NCBI GenBank assembly: GCA_964023205.1
Contig: OZ026833.1
Span: 5,482,138 to 5,546,137 of the forward strand
Direction of reading: 5' to 3'
Origin: Lutraria lutraria
Lineage: Eukaryota > Mollusca > Bivalvia > Venerida > Mactridae
Length of the DNA: 64,000 nucleotides
Shown here: piece by piece, positions 20,472 through 31,231 of the stretch
How positions within the stretch are numbered: position 1 is the first letter of the stretch
Layout: every line of letters begins with the position of its first letter
Translations under genes and position numbers: made by a program
The notes under the pieces: generated by a model
Databases searched by the model: none
Seen by the model: the letters and a program-made list of their open reading frames with translations, nothing else
Told to the model about the DNA's origin: nothing

Positions 20472-22009
20472 TATTTAAATATTTAATTAGATTTCCCTTG
20501 AAGAATGCTAGCAGCAGATAAAAAAAATATTTTGAAACATTAATTTCTGTCATAATTTATATCCAGTATCCTTACTATTCTTATATTTCTATGCTGTTTT
20601 AGTGAATTCATTATAAAGTATAATTTGCTACACCCTGTCAATTAATGAGATTATTGTTAGGGCTTGACAGAAAAAGATTTCCTTTGACTCTGACAGTCCA
20701 CACAATTTCTAAGAATGAACCTTGGTTGGATATAAATTGTGTGAATAATTAGGTGAATGTTGTATAAATTAGTGTAAATTGTTGCATTCTTCAATTGGCT
20801 AAGGATTTTATTAATGTTATCCATTGTTGTTTTATAGTCATGTGTTCTTTCATAATTTAACCATTTTTCTCCCCATGGGTTAACATCACACCATAAGTCA
20901 CATCACAGTCATTTGATGTCATTTCCTGCTTTATCGATGGCACCATGAAGTTCCCTTGATAGAATTGCTAACCTTCCATAAACTAGCTGGTCAACTTCCT
21001 GGGTGAGACTTAAACTTACTGTGGTTAAATGCTGGTGATTACTAGTTATATACCATAACCACTCAGCCTGCAGTGGCTCCAGCAAACCTTCATTGTATCT
21101 GAACTAATTTTCTTTTACTTGAGTATTTTTTAAAAGGGTTTAAGTACAAGATTATTTATTCCACTGATCAGTTCCAGAAAAAATCTCGACTATTTGTGTT
21201 AGTACCAGTAAAAGTGTTATGATTTCAATAAATTAATCATATTTCATATTTATCTATATATCAGGGCCTTTGTGGAAAAAATGATTTAGTTATCAATTGT
21301 ATATTTCATCTACTGTAGTAACAATAATGATAAATACACTATCAATAAATCAATCTCATGGAATAAGTTACTAAGAATGTGTTTATTTGCTAAGTTTACA
21401 TCACTTAAGGTTTAAAAAAATATGCTTGTTTCTGGTTACATTCACATTAAAAGGTCAGGTAGGAAGGTTTAGAGATTTCCTTCATTATTATTCTTCAAAA
21501 AAGTGAGACAGGGTACCATTCTTCTGGCCTAATGAAAAGCCTAGGGTCGCAGAGGAAACTAGGGTACGTTAAATCACTAGAAACAAATAAAATGTTTAAG
21601 CTAGATCTTTTTTTTCAGTTAATTGGTATGAAAATTTGCTGTGCACTAAATATGTCAAAATTGTGTCAATTCTTGCTCTGTCTCTACTTAGAAGTTCATT
21701 AAGTCCTTTGTACTTGTTATATAAGTTACGAAAATAGGATATTTATCTTATACACTCAATTACCTATCTAAATGATCACTGTACAATTAATTCAATTTTA
21801 TATAGAATAAACATGTTTACATCATGTGTGGTTAGTGTCACCGAGTGTCGATTGATGAGGAAATTGACTTAAAAGGTTTAGTTGTTATTGAGGGTTTAAT
21901 TAAAGCGGCTTCATGTTATTCAAAATTTAAATCAGATCACAGTCATGTAGGTCATAATGTATATGTAATACGTGCCTATATATAAGAAATAATAATAATA
22001 AGGTGCAGA

Positions 22010-22310
22010 GCTATTGAACAAAAAGTTAAAAGTCGAAATCTTGACTCGGTCTACCAATATTTCAAGGATGCCTTTTCAGAGTCCATTCCCAACTATCTTG
22101 TCAAATACTTTGTTTAGGATATCACAAGAAAACCGTGAGGTGTGTATAGATGTTTTGCACTAAGCATGATAAAGAAACAGGAAAAATTATTTGAAATAGG
22201 AGTAGGTATATAAATGCCCCATTCTCCAGTATTTTTCCTCTCTGGGGCAGCCCTGAAATGACCATAGCTGTAGAATTGGCCGTTAAACGACACGTAAATG
22301 AAAATGTATG
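22010..22310 (+). mobile_element. tRNA-derived SINE, copy 2
   Basis: Same ordered blocks as 14,790-15,110: TTTTCAGAGTCCATTCCCAA, GAGGTGTGTATAGATG, TATATAAATGCCCC, CTGGGGCAGCCCTGAAATGA and GGCCGTTAAACGACA. Confidence 0.7.
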
Positions 22311-22609
22311 TCCTTACTATAAAGTAATCTTTTAGCTGTTTAATAGTTACCTAGTAGTTCTTGCTGAAAATTTAAATTTGTGCAATATGGTTTATGAATT
22401 AAAAAAATAATATATTATTTCTGCCTTTATGATATAAAACTATAATAACATTGTATAAATACATTATATCATACTAGTATTTAATCTGCCGTTAATACGA
22501 AAATATAGAAAATGCATTTATAGTATAGTCAGAATTAAATACTCATATAATCAGACAGTAATTTTATTTGCTTTGAAAGTGCTTAATGTTTGTTACTGAA
22601 CAAAACATG

Positions 22610-22770
22610 AGACCACTGCTGCGGTCCAATGGTATGTGTGCTGGACTTGAACCCTGACAATCTGGGTTTGAAGTTGTCAGAAAGATTTGTTACTTCTAGA
22701 TAGAATAAAATCCAGAAAAATTGATCGCTGGTCAGTGAACTGGTCGCCAACTGGTGCATATGAATAAGAA
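22610..22770 (+). mobile_element. Second SINE family (tRNA-like head), copy 1
   Basis: GCTGCGGTCCAATGG...GTGTGCTGGACTTG is tRNA-like, with a degenerate B-box at TGGGTTTGAAG. The same head (GCGGTCCAGTGC, GCGCTGGACTTGTAACCC, GGATCAAATCTC) is at 57,195-57,265. Confidence 0.5.
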
Positions 22771-25151
22771 AACAAAGTCTCTGAATATCAAGGGGTCAAA
22801 GGCTTCATTATACAGTAATACCATCATTTTAAAGGCAATATTGATATATAGATGATCTTATTATCAAGTTTCTACATACATTTAACAGGAAATAATTGAA
22901 ACCTGTGGTTGATACAAAAATGATCATAAATTTCATAATATCGAATTGGTGACTTTGTGAGGTTTTATTTCCGTTACAAAGCATCTATTCCGTCAGTTAC
23001 GGCTTACAAACAATTTTCAAAGGATAGCCTTCAGGTTGTTGATCTTTATTTGCAGAATCTGATGTTAACTTAAGTATCAAATTGAATATTTATTTTCTAT
23101 TGTGTTCATACATATTTATGATTGTTTGTGTGGTGTAAATGTTGGTAATAATTTCTAAATTTAGTTTCCTCATTAGAACATTTAAGTCAAAATCATTATT
23201 TTTATTTTAAACCATTTTCCTTGATGTTTGTATGAATTTAAAATATTGTCTTATAAGAAATAAATTCTCTAACAAAATGGTTATTACTTGCTTTTATTTT
23301 TCTTCAACCTCGTTAGCATGCTTTGTCAAGTAAAATAGGAGGCAAATATGCAAATTATAGGCATAAATCTATCAGATTACATGCTCATTAAAAATGGAGT
23401 AGATTGGACAATTTTTTTTGGGAGGGGGGGGGGCTGTTCCAGAAAGGTAAAAAAGTGAGAAAATGATGTCGGTACCTTGGAACTAATTAAATGGGTAGGG
23501 TTGCAGGGGAAAAATAGATAAGATCACTTTAGTATTTTGATCCCTAAGGCATGGTCAGCATATCCAGTTTAACTGTACATACAGGTTGTACTTCATACAA
23601 CAGTCACCTGTCATGTAGAAATAAGTCTGTCCATTTCTGATTCATAGAATTGTGAAAACCACACCCATTATTCTCATCATCCATTGTGATATTTTTTATC
23701 ATTTTCTGTGCATATTAAAGTCATGATTTCATAGGGAAGAGACCGTATCTCGTAGTGCAAGCTAACATTATCAGATAAAATTTGATACCATTTGCTTTGG
23801 TATACTTCATTTGAATCAGGGCGGAAGGAACCAGGGGTCAATAATTTTGGCTGTTATGGTTTTTAAAGATGGCTAATTATAACTGTGATTCACCTGCCAG
23901 GCAATAATTAAAATTATCTCCTCCAATCTGAACTTCCTTCCTATGGGTTTGTGCCGAATAGCCAGTCCTTGCATTATAATGACCTTTGGAGTTCAATTTG
24001 AAGTTAGTTAATATGACTATTGCTACCTGTGTACATTGTAGAAGTATATTTATCAAATAAGTTTTGTTATTAAGCATTTCAAAAATGCATTAATCACCTT
24101 ACTGTATATATATATATACCTTACATGTATATGTATGTTCATCAGGCTCGTTGGAAGCATTTCAGATTCGGGGACTAATTTTAGATTTTGGCAGACAATT
24201 GGGGGGGTTAATAACCATTCCAATGAAGGGCTTTCCATTAAAATCCTTCTTTTTCATTGGAGTTATGGCCCTTTTTTACTTAGCTTTCAGCAGAGACATT
24301 CGTTGTCAATATTCTCAATTATTTTCAAAATTTTCCTTTTATCACTTATGGAAACCATTTCATCTTTCTCTAGATAAAACTTCTCATGGTCGTATCAAGT
24401 AGCGTCAATGTACGTACTCTTCATCAAGGGAAGGTTAAAAAATCAATATTCAATTCTTGGCCTTGACATTTTCTTTGTTTTTCACAAGTCTTTGGTTAAT
24501 TAATCTGTGTTGTCTGACAGGTACATGTACACACTTATTGATTAAAAACTTGTTTTGAGATAAAACAACACTCCTTTCCTCGAATGAAATTTGAAATAAG
24601 AGCCGCGAATATAGGCTAGTGAATTAAATAATATGCATAGGGTAATTCTGAAATAGCAAAACAGGGATCTTACAATTAAGCTGGGTGGTAACACTTTCAT
24701 ACGTGTTTATGTACCTTTATATTGCAGATGAATACATAATATAGATATGTAGATAAAAGATATAAGTTTTTTGTGTAAGAGAACCATATAAATGTCTTCA
24801 GAATTTGCAATTTAGTACAAATTTGAAAACAAAGGTGCATTTTTCATCCTTGATGTCGTTTTAGTGATCAATGACGTTTTTGATGTGACGACTTCATCCT
24901 CTTCATCTACCATACACGCACAATGCAATTTTCTATCACTTAAATACACATGTCTTTGTTTGACTTTCTTAACCTTGCATCTGATTTGTTCAATCACTAA
25001 AAGACACCGTATCTTCAAAGATGAACTGTCCAATTATACCATGACACGACATTGCACACCGCGAGTGATCTCTCCGCAAAAGAATGAGGTCGCTTTTGAG
25101 AAGCAAGTTTGTTAATGTGCTCAAAAGGAAGTCTCTTACATTACAAAACAG

Positions 25152-25388
25152 GTGGTGTAAAACTATCGAAATGCAGTTAGCTAGCTATGGGTTTTCCTGA
25201 GTACGCACGTGTAAAGATAATGACCAGGATTGACGTAGTGGATGTTTTATTTGCAATTGGTCAGGCGAGAAATTCATTCTCGTTTTCAAGCCACCCCGAG
25301 TGGCTGCGTCGTACGGTTTTACCATCAAATTCCATATGCTGACTCGGAAATTCCTAAGCTAGCTAACTGCATTTCGATATTTTTACAC
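25152..25388. repeat. Long inverted repeat
   Basis: The 50-bp arm at 25,152-25,201 (GTGTAAAACTATCGAAATGC then AGTTAGCTAGCT) is the reverse complement, with about six mismatches, of 25,339-25,388. The spacer is about 137 bp with higher GC than its surroundings. Confidence 0.75.
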
Positions 25389-26439
25389 AAAGGCCTGTAC
25401 GTATTCTTCAAAAGTTTCGGAAAACTTACCTTGTTGACATACAATATGGGTGCTCACAACGAGGACAAAGTTCCTCACAACATTTTTGCCGAAGGATAAA
25501 TTACACTCGTTATGAATTAAACGGGCGTGTGTATGTAGTAAACACGAAACAGTAATTCAAATGCAGCAGAATAAATATATAACTTCTGGACCAATGGGTC
25601 TTTTACTGAGGACCATCATAAATTCAAAGACACCTGCAAGGAAGGTAAAAGATTCGTACGTAAATTACTAGTATATACGTACAGTAACTGTGTATGTCTT
25701 TATCACATGCTTATGCGCTGTATCTTTTTCTATTAGTAAGTTTTTTTTGTAAATCAATTATTGAAATAGAAACCATCAAAGATGAAGGAGCATTTCACAA
25801 AATTACACCAAACTAATAGACCTTGCTCCTTGTCGTAATAAGCATATCATAAATTATTTTTCCATACCTTTCTTACAGGGAACCTAGCTACGGCATTCTG
25901 ACATTAAGGTGATAATAAACATTGGAAAGGATAGTTGAAATATAAGCTAGTGGCAAAAGTGATAATAAAGCTGAAAAGATTGACCCCATGATAAATTAAA
26001 ATGCGATGTGTTAAAGAACATTGACGTAGGCTAGTTCCTGTATACATGCATACGTATACATATGTTATAGACACCGACGCACTATACGTGCGAAAATGGT
26101 TATGTTTTTAATAAGTTCGATTCGTGAGTTCACCCTTTCAATCGACGTACGACAAGATTCAGTTTTCCAAATGAACAAACTCTGAGCATCCTATATATAG
26201 CTTGTTGTAGATTTCAGTAAAGAGTAGGTTCCTCGATCGTATTGTAAATTTCAGCAAAGAATGTTCATCATACATGATGCATTATTAAAAAATTAACTTT
26301 ACTGTTACAGAACTTACATATAAAACGTTCATGATTTTGGGTTAAAACATGGTGTATATATGTGGTCTCCCAAACGCCCCGGAGACGTTCTATTGTTTCC
26401 CAAGTGTGGCATTTGTATTCACTGTAATTTACTTTGACT

Positions 26440-26895
26440 GTAAGTTATAGGGTCTTCCCAGCGTAATGCCGAAAATTTTTATCTCAAAAAGGAGCAGACA
26501 GATTTTGGAAATATTTGTCATATTTATAGGTTTCCAAGTTAGAAAATGATTTACCGTGATATTTTCAAAAACAATGATACTCCTTTGAGTTATTGGCCCT
26601 TTAAAATTGCATTGCAACCTCTGTGTGAGTAGTCTATATTTATAAGACTAAAGAAAAAAAGATCCATTTTAATGAAAACTCATGGTTAAAAGATGCTATA
26701 ACACATTATCAATTTTATTTGGTGAATGCAATATAAACAGAAATCGATATTTGTCTATTTTTCAACAAGGGCTATATAGCTTGTATTTCTTGCAATTTAT
26801 TTTTAATATAATGTAATAAGTATCTAAGGTAACTATCATAGAAATAATAATAATTGGGTTATACAATTTTTGTAATAATAACAGTTGCATGTACG
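26440..26895 (+). repeat. Dispersed repeat, uninterrupted copy
   Basis: Matches, in order, 52,745-52,878 plus 53,748-54,060: GGTTTCCAAG...GAAAATGATTTACC, CAATGATACTCCTTTGAG, AACTCATGG, TTTTTCAACAAGGGC, and GAGGTAACTATCA-like. In this copy no foreign sequence interrupts the ACAATGA region. Confidence 0.75.
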
Positions 26896-27282
26896 AATAC
26901 AGCAATAAAAAGACATGTTAGAACGGTACAGTATGATGCTGGAAAGACCTTAAAGAGCGTTGTCACTTAATTATCATTTCTTTCTACATGTGATTCTGGT
27001 ACTATGTGTTAGTAGATAGTATCTTATAATTCTGTGCTTGAATGGTCATGTGACTACGTGACTACTTGTAAATGTGGTTCGTCATGTAAATATTGTATAT
27101 TCATGAATGAATGAGATTTAAAATATCAAAAGCTAAATGTTTAAGTTTATAATCTACGGTATGACACTTTATGACAAAACAAAAAGGGTCCAACATCTAT
27201 GTTGACCATGCGTACACAAGTCAGTGTGAGTGGCTAACAAATATTCCTTGCGCAGCTATAATGCATATAAAACTTCTCTTAG

Positions 27283-27370
27283 ACATATAGAGTGTTCAGC
27301 GCAACAGTGTTGTAACTCATATTGAAATAAGAACAAGATACGACAGTGTTGCGCTGAGCCCTCGATATGT
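27283..27370. mobile_element. Hairpin MITE, copy 1
   Basis: Palindromic 88-bp element: ACATATAGAGTGTTCAGCGC at the left pairs with GCGCTGAGCCCTCGATATGT at the right. Inner arms (CAACAGTGTTG and CGACAGTGTTG) extend the hairpin. A shortened relative lies at 51,230-51,288. Confidence 0.75.
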
Positions 27371-27719
27371 AATATACAGCTAGGTGATTCGTTAAATTAA
27401 TTATGATATCTTTAGAATGTCAAATAACGTTTACAATTCTTGCGCCCTAGTATTTCGAAAATCAAATTATATATCTTATATTTATATTTACTTGGGATTA
27501 ACGACGTTTTTTCAATAATTTTTCAGTTGTAATTTAATGGGACGATCGATTCATCCAACAAGTCTTCCTGGACTATATTCTAACGAGTACGTGTACTAAT
27601 TATCCAACCCTTCAAACAGGAACTGGCTACACCTCTTTACATGCGGAGGAAAATCAACATTGAATTGTCATATTTTAAATCATGGAATCGTTTGATGCAC
27701 CGCGACCGGCTATCGAACC

Positions 27720-27855
27720 GTTTAAAATTTCAGTTGGTTCTTGTTCTTTTTTTTGTACTTGTATTTTGTTATCGCCATCTTGTTTGTATAATTTTGTAAA
27801 TGGCGATAAACTTGTAAAAGTTTATGCAAATAAATCTATTGATTGATTGATATTG
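27720..27855 (+). mobile_element. 3' tail of a LINE-like element
   Basis: TTGTTATCGCCATCTTGTTT and ATGGCGATAAACTTGTAAAA precede AAATAAATCTATTGATTGAT, with short TTGA repeats at the end, a common 3' terminus of CR1-like elements. No coding part is attached. Confidence 0.45.
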
Positions 27856-28379
27856 ATTCTCATGTAACCTCAAACTTTTTAATGGTGAAATAATAAGAAA
27901 AGTACATTAATATATTTACACAAAAGTATGCCTGCACATATATCATTTCAAAAGTATTCAATCTAATGCTATTCTCTTTCGCTCCGCTTTGCTCTTTACC
28001 GGAAAAGTGTAATAATACCTAAAGTATAATTATTTTATCAAGGGCTTTAACTCAGTCAGATTTGTAACCTAACGTGATGTGACTGTCTAAAATAATCACA
28101 CTTAATTGCTACTTGTGAATTTTAAAGATAAAACAAACTATAAAAAAAACACTTGCAAGAAGCCTCTGTGATTGAGTGGTAATTAATGCTCTCTGTTCCA
28201 AAGGGCTCAATATATATATATGCAATAGGCATACAGGCGTTAATGGTACTCTATGATTTAACTAATGATTTTTGACAAGCACCGTGCACGATCGATTTGA
28301 TGTAGTTTTGAATGTCAGACCACATTTTTTAGCCAAACATATTTAATCCTCATTACAGCTGAAAAGCAAGGTGTGCATC

Positions 28380-28560
28380 AGTTCGGGACCGCAATTTCAT
28401 ATTTGAGGAAGCTATCCAAGTGGCATACGTGGTTCGATCTAGCCAGGGGTATGATTGGAGTCTTTCTCCGCGGTCTAATGCTGGAAAATCGGCAAATGTT
28501 ATAATTCTGTTGGTGCGACGTCAAACTTGGGTGAAATAAAATGTCTATAAATGAATGAAA
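28380..28560 (+). mobile_element. SINE-like repeat, tail GTTGGTGCGACGTCAAAC
   Basis: A tRNA-like head is suggested by AAGTGGCATACGTGGTTCGA; the tail GTTGGTGCGACGTCAAACTT is of the 'GACGTTAAAC' type also present near 60,190. Confidence 0.45.
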
Positions 28561-28668
28561 TGATACTTAAACTTGTAAATATCCGACCCGTGGATCGCTC
28601 ATACGTACGCCAAAGATCGCATTTTTAATACGTGACAAGTTATATTTATATATCGTATAAAAAAACAA

Positions 28669-28794
28669 CAGTAAAACCTTTCTAATCCGAAATTATTAAA
28701 AACATGCACATGGTAAAACACGTGACCAGTCGTGACTTATTTGGTTTAGAGAGGATTCCGGATTAGAAATGTTCGGATTAGGCTGGTGTGACTG
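28669..28794. mobile_element. Short pogo/mariner-like MITE
   Basis: Left CAGTAAAACCTTTCTAATCC; right GGATTAGGCTGGTGTGACTG. 126 bp; the right side is followed by TA. Confidence 0.5.
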
Positions 28795-29397
28795 TATAAT
28801 ATTATATGTGAATGCATACATATGTGTTAATTTGGGCACAAGTAATGAAACGGTTGTACAATGTAGTTTTAAAGTTGTAGACACTGATAAACTGCTTGTA
28901 AGCTTTAAATAACTGTTCAATAAGAAAAATCGTACACTTTGAATACTGCACGTGTTTTAATACAAAGGCTTATTATAAAAAGGTTATACATTCGTTTACA
29001 ATTGATGACACATTTTTAAGGAGAAATAGTTGAACGCTCGTCGATTGAAAATGAAAGTTAAATCTACAATTTCTTAGTAAAAGTTGTGCTGTGTTTACTT
29101 TGCATATACAATGTACATGCATTTCTTTTGCTTGAAGACTGAAATTTAAGGCTTTGCTACACTTGCCACTAGGACATTTAACATACATTTTCTGTCATTT
29201 CGTAGGAACAGGGTCACTAGTACAATGTATATGTGCTGAGCATCATCATTACTACTTTATGCAAATTGTCTATTGTAGAAGCAAATAGGAGTTTGCAACT
29301 TTTCTTTACTGAGCAAAGTGACACACATTTGAGCTCATTGACTAAATTTAAGCCACCTCATATATATGTGACATTAACTTTCTGAACATGGTAACCA

Positions 29398-29878
29398 GTA
29401 GGGCTATGGTCTCCCAAATTTTGATTGCCCAAGTTATTTAATTGTGATAGCCCTTAGCAAAATAGTAATTGACTTAGATTCAGGCTAATCACCTATGTCA
29501 AAGAACTTTTGTGAAGAAGCACTGTGATCAGACATAGGTATTCATCTTGGACACTTATAAGTATCAAAGAGCCCAACATTTGTTTATGTTAAGATTGGAT
29601 ACATATAATTAATTTCTCTGATAAAAACATTGTTTAACATTAATTTCTGGTACTGGATATATACTGATAGGAAATAATGGTGATATAGTCAACTTCTTCT
29701 CCGACCATACATTCTTATGACAACAGATTTTCCGTAATATATTGGACTGGTGATCATGCTAGTAAATTTCTCAACTACCTTACTTTGGATTTTGATTGCC
29801 CATAGGGCCACAGACGGTTCAGCACTGTTAACAACCCTGAGTATATTTTAATAGCCATTGGCTAAAGGGCTATCATTA
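29398..29878. repeat. Inverted repeat with GATAGCCCTT arms
   Basis: TGTGATAGCCCTTAGCAAA (29,441) is the approximate reverse complement of GGCTAAAGGGCTATCA (29,860). TTTTGATTGCCCA occurs twice in direct orientation (29,419 and 29,790). Element ends are not defined. Confidence 0.4.
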
Positions 29879-30638
29879 ATGTAGCACACAGTTTAATTTC
29901 ATTTGGTTGTTTGTAACTCTGTCAAGTTTAAATGTTTGTAATGTACGAAGTAGGAGACCAAAATATGTCGTGGTTTTGGTCAGTGAAAAATCAGTGAAAA
30001 GTGAGGGAATTTTTTTTAGTCATAGTTGCAGGCAACCCTGTTAATGTGATTGGTTATATGAAATTAATGCTGAGCAATAATACCAGTGACGTGTAATACA
30101 TTTAAAATACATATCAGAGATGTAAATTATACGTCTCTGGTTGTGTATTATACGTCTCTGATCATGAATATACCATCCTGTGAAATGAAATTTTGAAGTA
30201 GCATTATGTAACTACAAAAGCACCGCACATCATCATATACATTTAACAAATGTTATCTACATACGTCTATGCATTTATTAAGAATACATGTAGTATTTCA
30301 CACTTATAATTCGTGAAAAACTATTTCACGGTAGCACCAATATTTTAACAACTAGATATAATATTATAACGTTACCATATTTTATTATCTTACATTAAGT
30401 GAACTAACAATTTCGTATATTTATACCTCGTTTTATCTGGGATCTTTAATGGTGAGATATTAAGTATAAGTACTGTTATATTCATCTTACTATCATGTAA
30501 ATAACATGTTTAAACGGTTTGTAAGTTTATAATTATTGCACGAAACATAAGTAGTGCAGAATCTCGGATAATATTAATTCCTTTTAAGCATTCATATATA
30601 AATTGCACGGTTTAATATTGATTGATAACAAAAGCAAG

Positions 30639-30644
30639 CACGTG
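30639..30644. promoter_or_regulatory. CACGTG E-box upstream of PAR bZIP gene
   Basis: Perfect palindromic E-box about 500 bp before the ATG. In animals, CLOCK:BMAL-type factors drive PAR bZIP genes through CACGTG. A single six-base match is weak evidence on its own. Confidence 0.3.
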
Positions 30645-30763
30645 TCCTTGTAATTCCCCCATTAATTCGAATTCCCTCAGTAAAATTAGAACGTACAGTA
30701 CGTCTTTCGTATATATCTATGTACGAAAAGGAGAAAAAACAACAACAACACGACAGGCGTTAC

Positions 30764-30771
30764 TTATGTAA
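30764..30771. promoter_or_regulatory. TTATGTAA D-box upstream of PAR bZIP gene
   Basis: TTATGTAA equals the core of the PAR bZIP recognition sequence (TTAYGTAA), within GTTACTTATGTAACGTG. It lies about 370 bp before the ATG, which would allow autoregulation if this is the promoter. Confidence 0.35.
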
Positions 30772-31140
30772 CGTGAAAATTGAAAACATAAGTTATTGAT
30801 GTACATATGTTGGATGAATTATATCTCAAATCTTAATAAAACACGTTAAAGTAGGCCTACAGGTGGAATCATATGTGGAGTCATTTGACCTTGATATATT
30901 AAGTATGGGGTTATTCAGCGGTTGGATGATTATTGGACTTTTCAGCTAGCATGCTTTCAGCAACGTGACTCGGAAGGTTATGACCTTAGAATCAGCCAAT
31001 GAAAAGTGAGGAAATAAATTCTAAATATAGAACGTCGAATTTCATTGGTCGAGAGCGAAGTACTGTGTGCGGGCACTTGCTTATGTTGACATTAGACTAC
31101 TGTGTTGAAAGTTGGATCAGAAACATTAAGATAGCTGAAA

Positions 31141-31231
31141 ATGTCGAACTACGGATTCGCAGGCCATGGTTTCTCGTTGAAGGCATTGCTAGAGAATCCA
31201 GACCTTCAAAGTGCTCCTTCGATCACTAACG
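31141..31231 (+). CDS. PAR bZIP coding exon 1
   Basis: [20 protein letters not shown] and on to SITN; donor AACG/GTAAGT, phase 1. An overlapping frame at 30,999-31,229 is a shadow. Confidence 0.9.

Larger units (their letters stand above)
18383..30630. other. TMEM33 3' flank and intergenic region
   Basis: No conserved exon was found in about 12 kb. The sequence is AT-rich with scattered SINE and MITE copies (entered separately). Short open frames at 18,626, 19,402, 24,135-24,402 and 25,242 lack motifs or fall in repeats. Confidence 0.5.

Noticed and set aside
24135..24402. Two overlapping + ORFs of about 80 codons
   Set aside because: Both frames are open in a pyrimidine-rich mollusc repeat containing GAGTTATGGCCC; no protein motif.
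24812..25115. Opposing open frames on both strands (SDRKLHCACMVDEEDE on minus)
   Set aside because: The minus frame lacks an ATG and follows a TAA directly; no splice sites of quality; no family recognised.
25242..25499. 85-codon + ORF
   Set aside because: It crosses one arm of the inverted repeat at 25,339-25,388 and has no recognisable domain.
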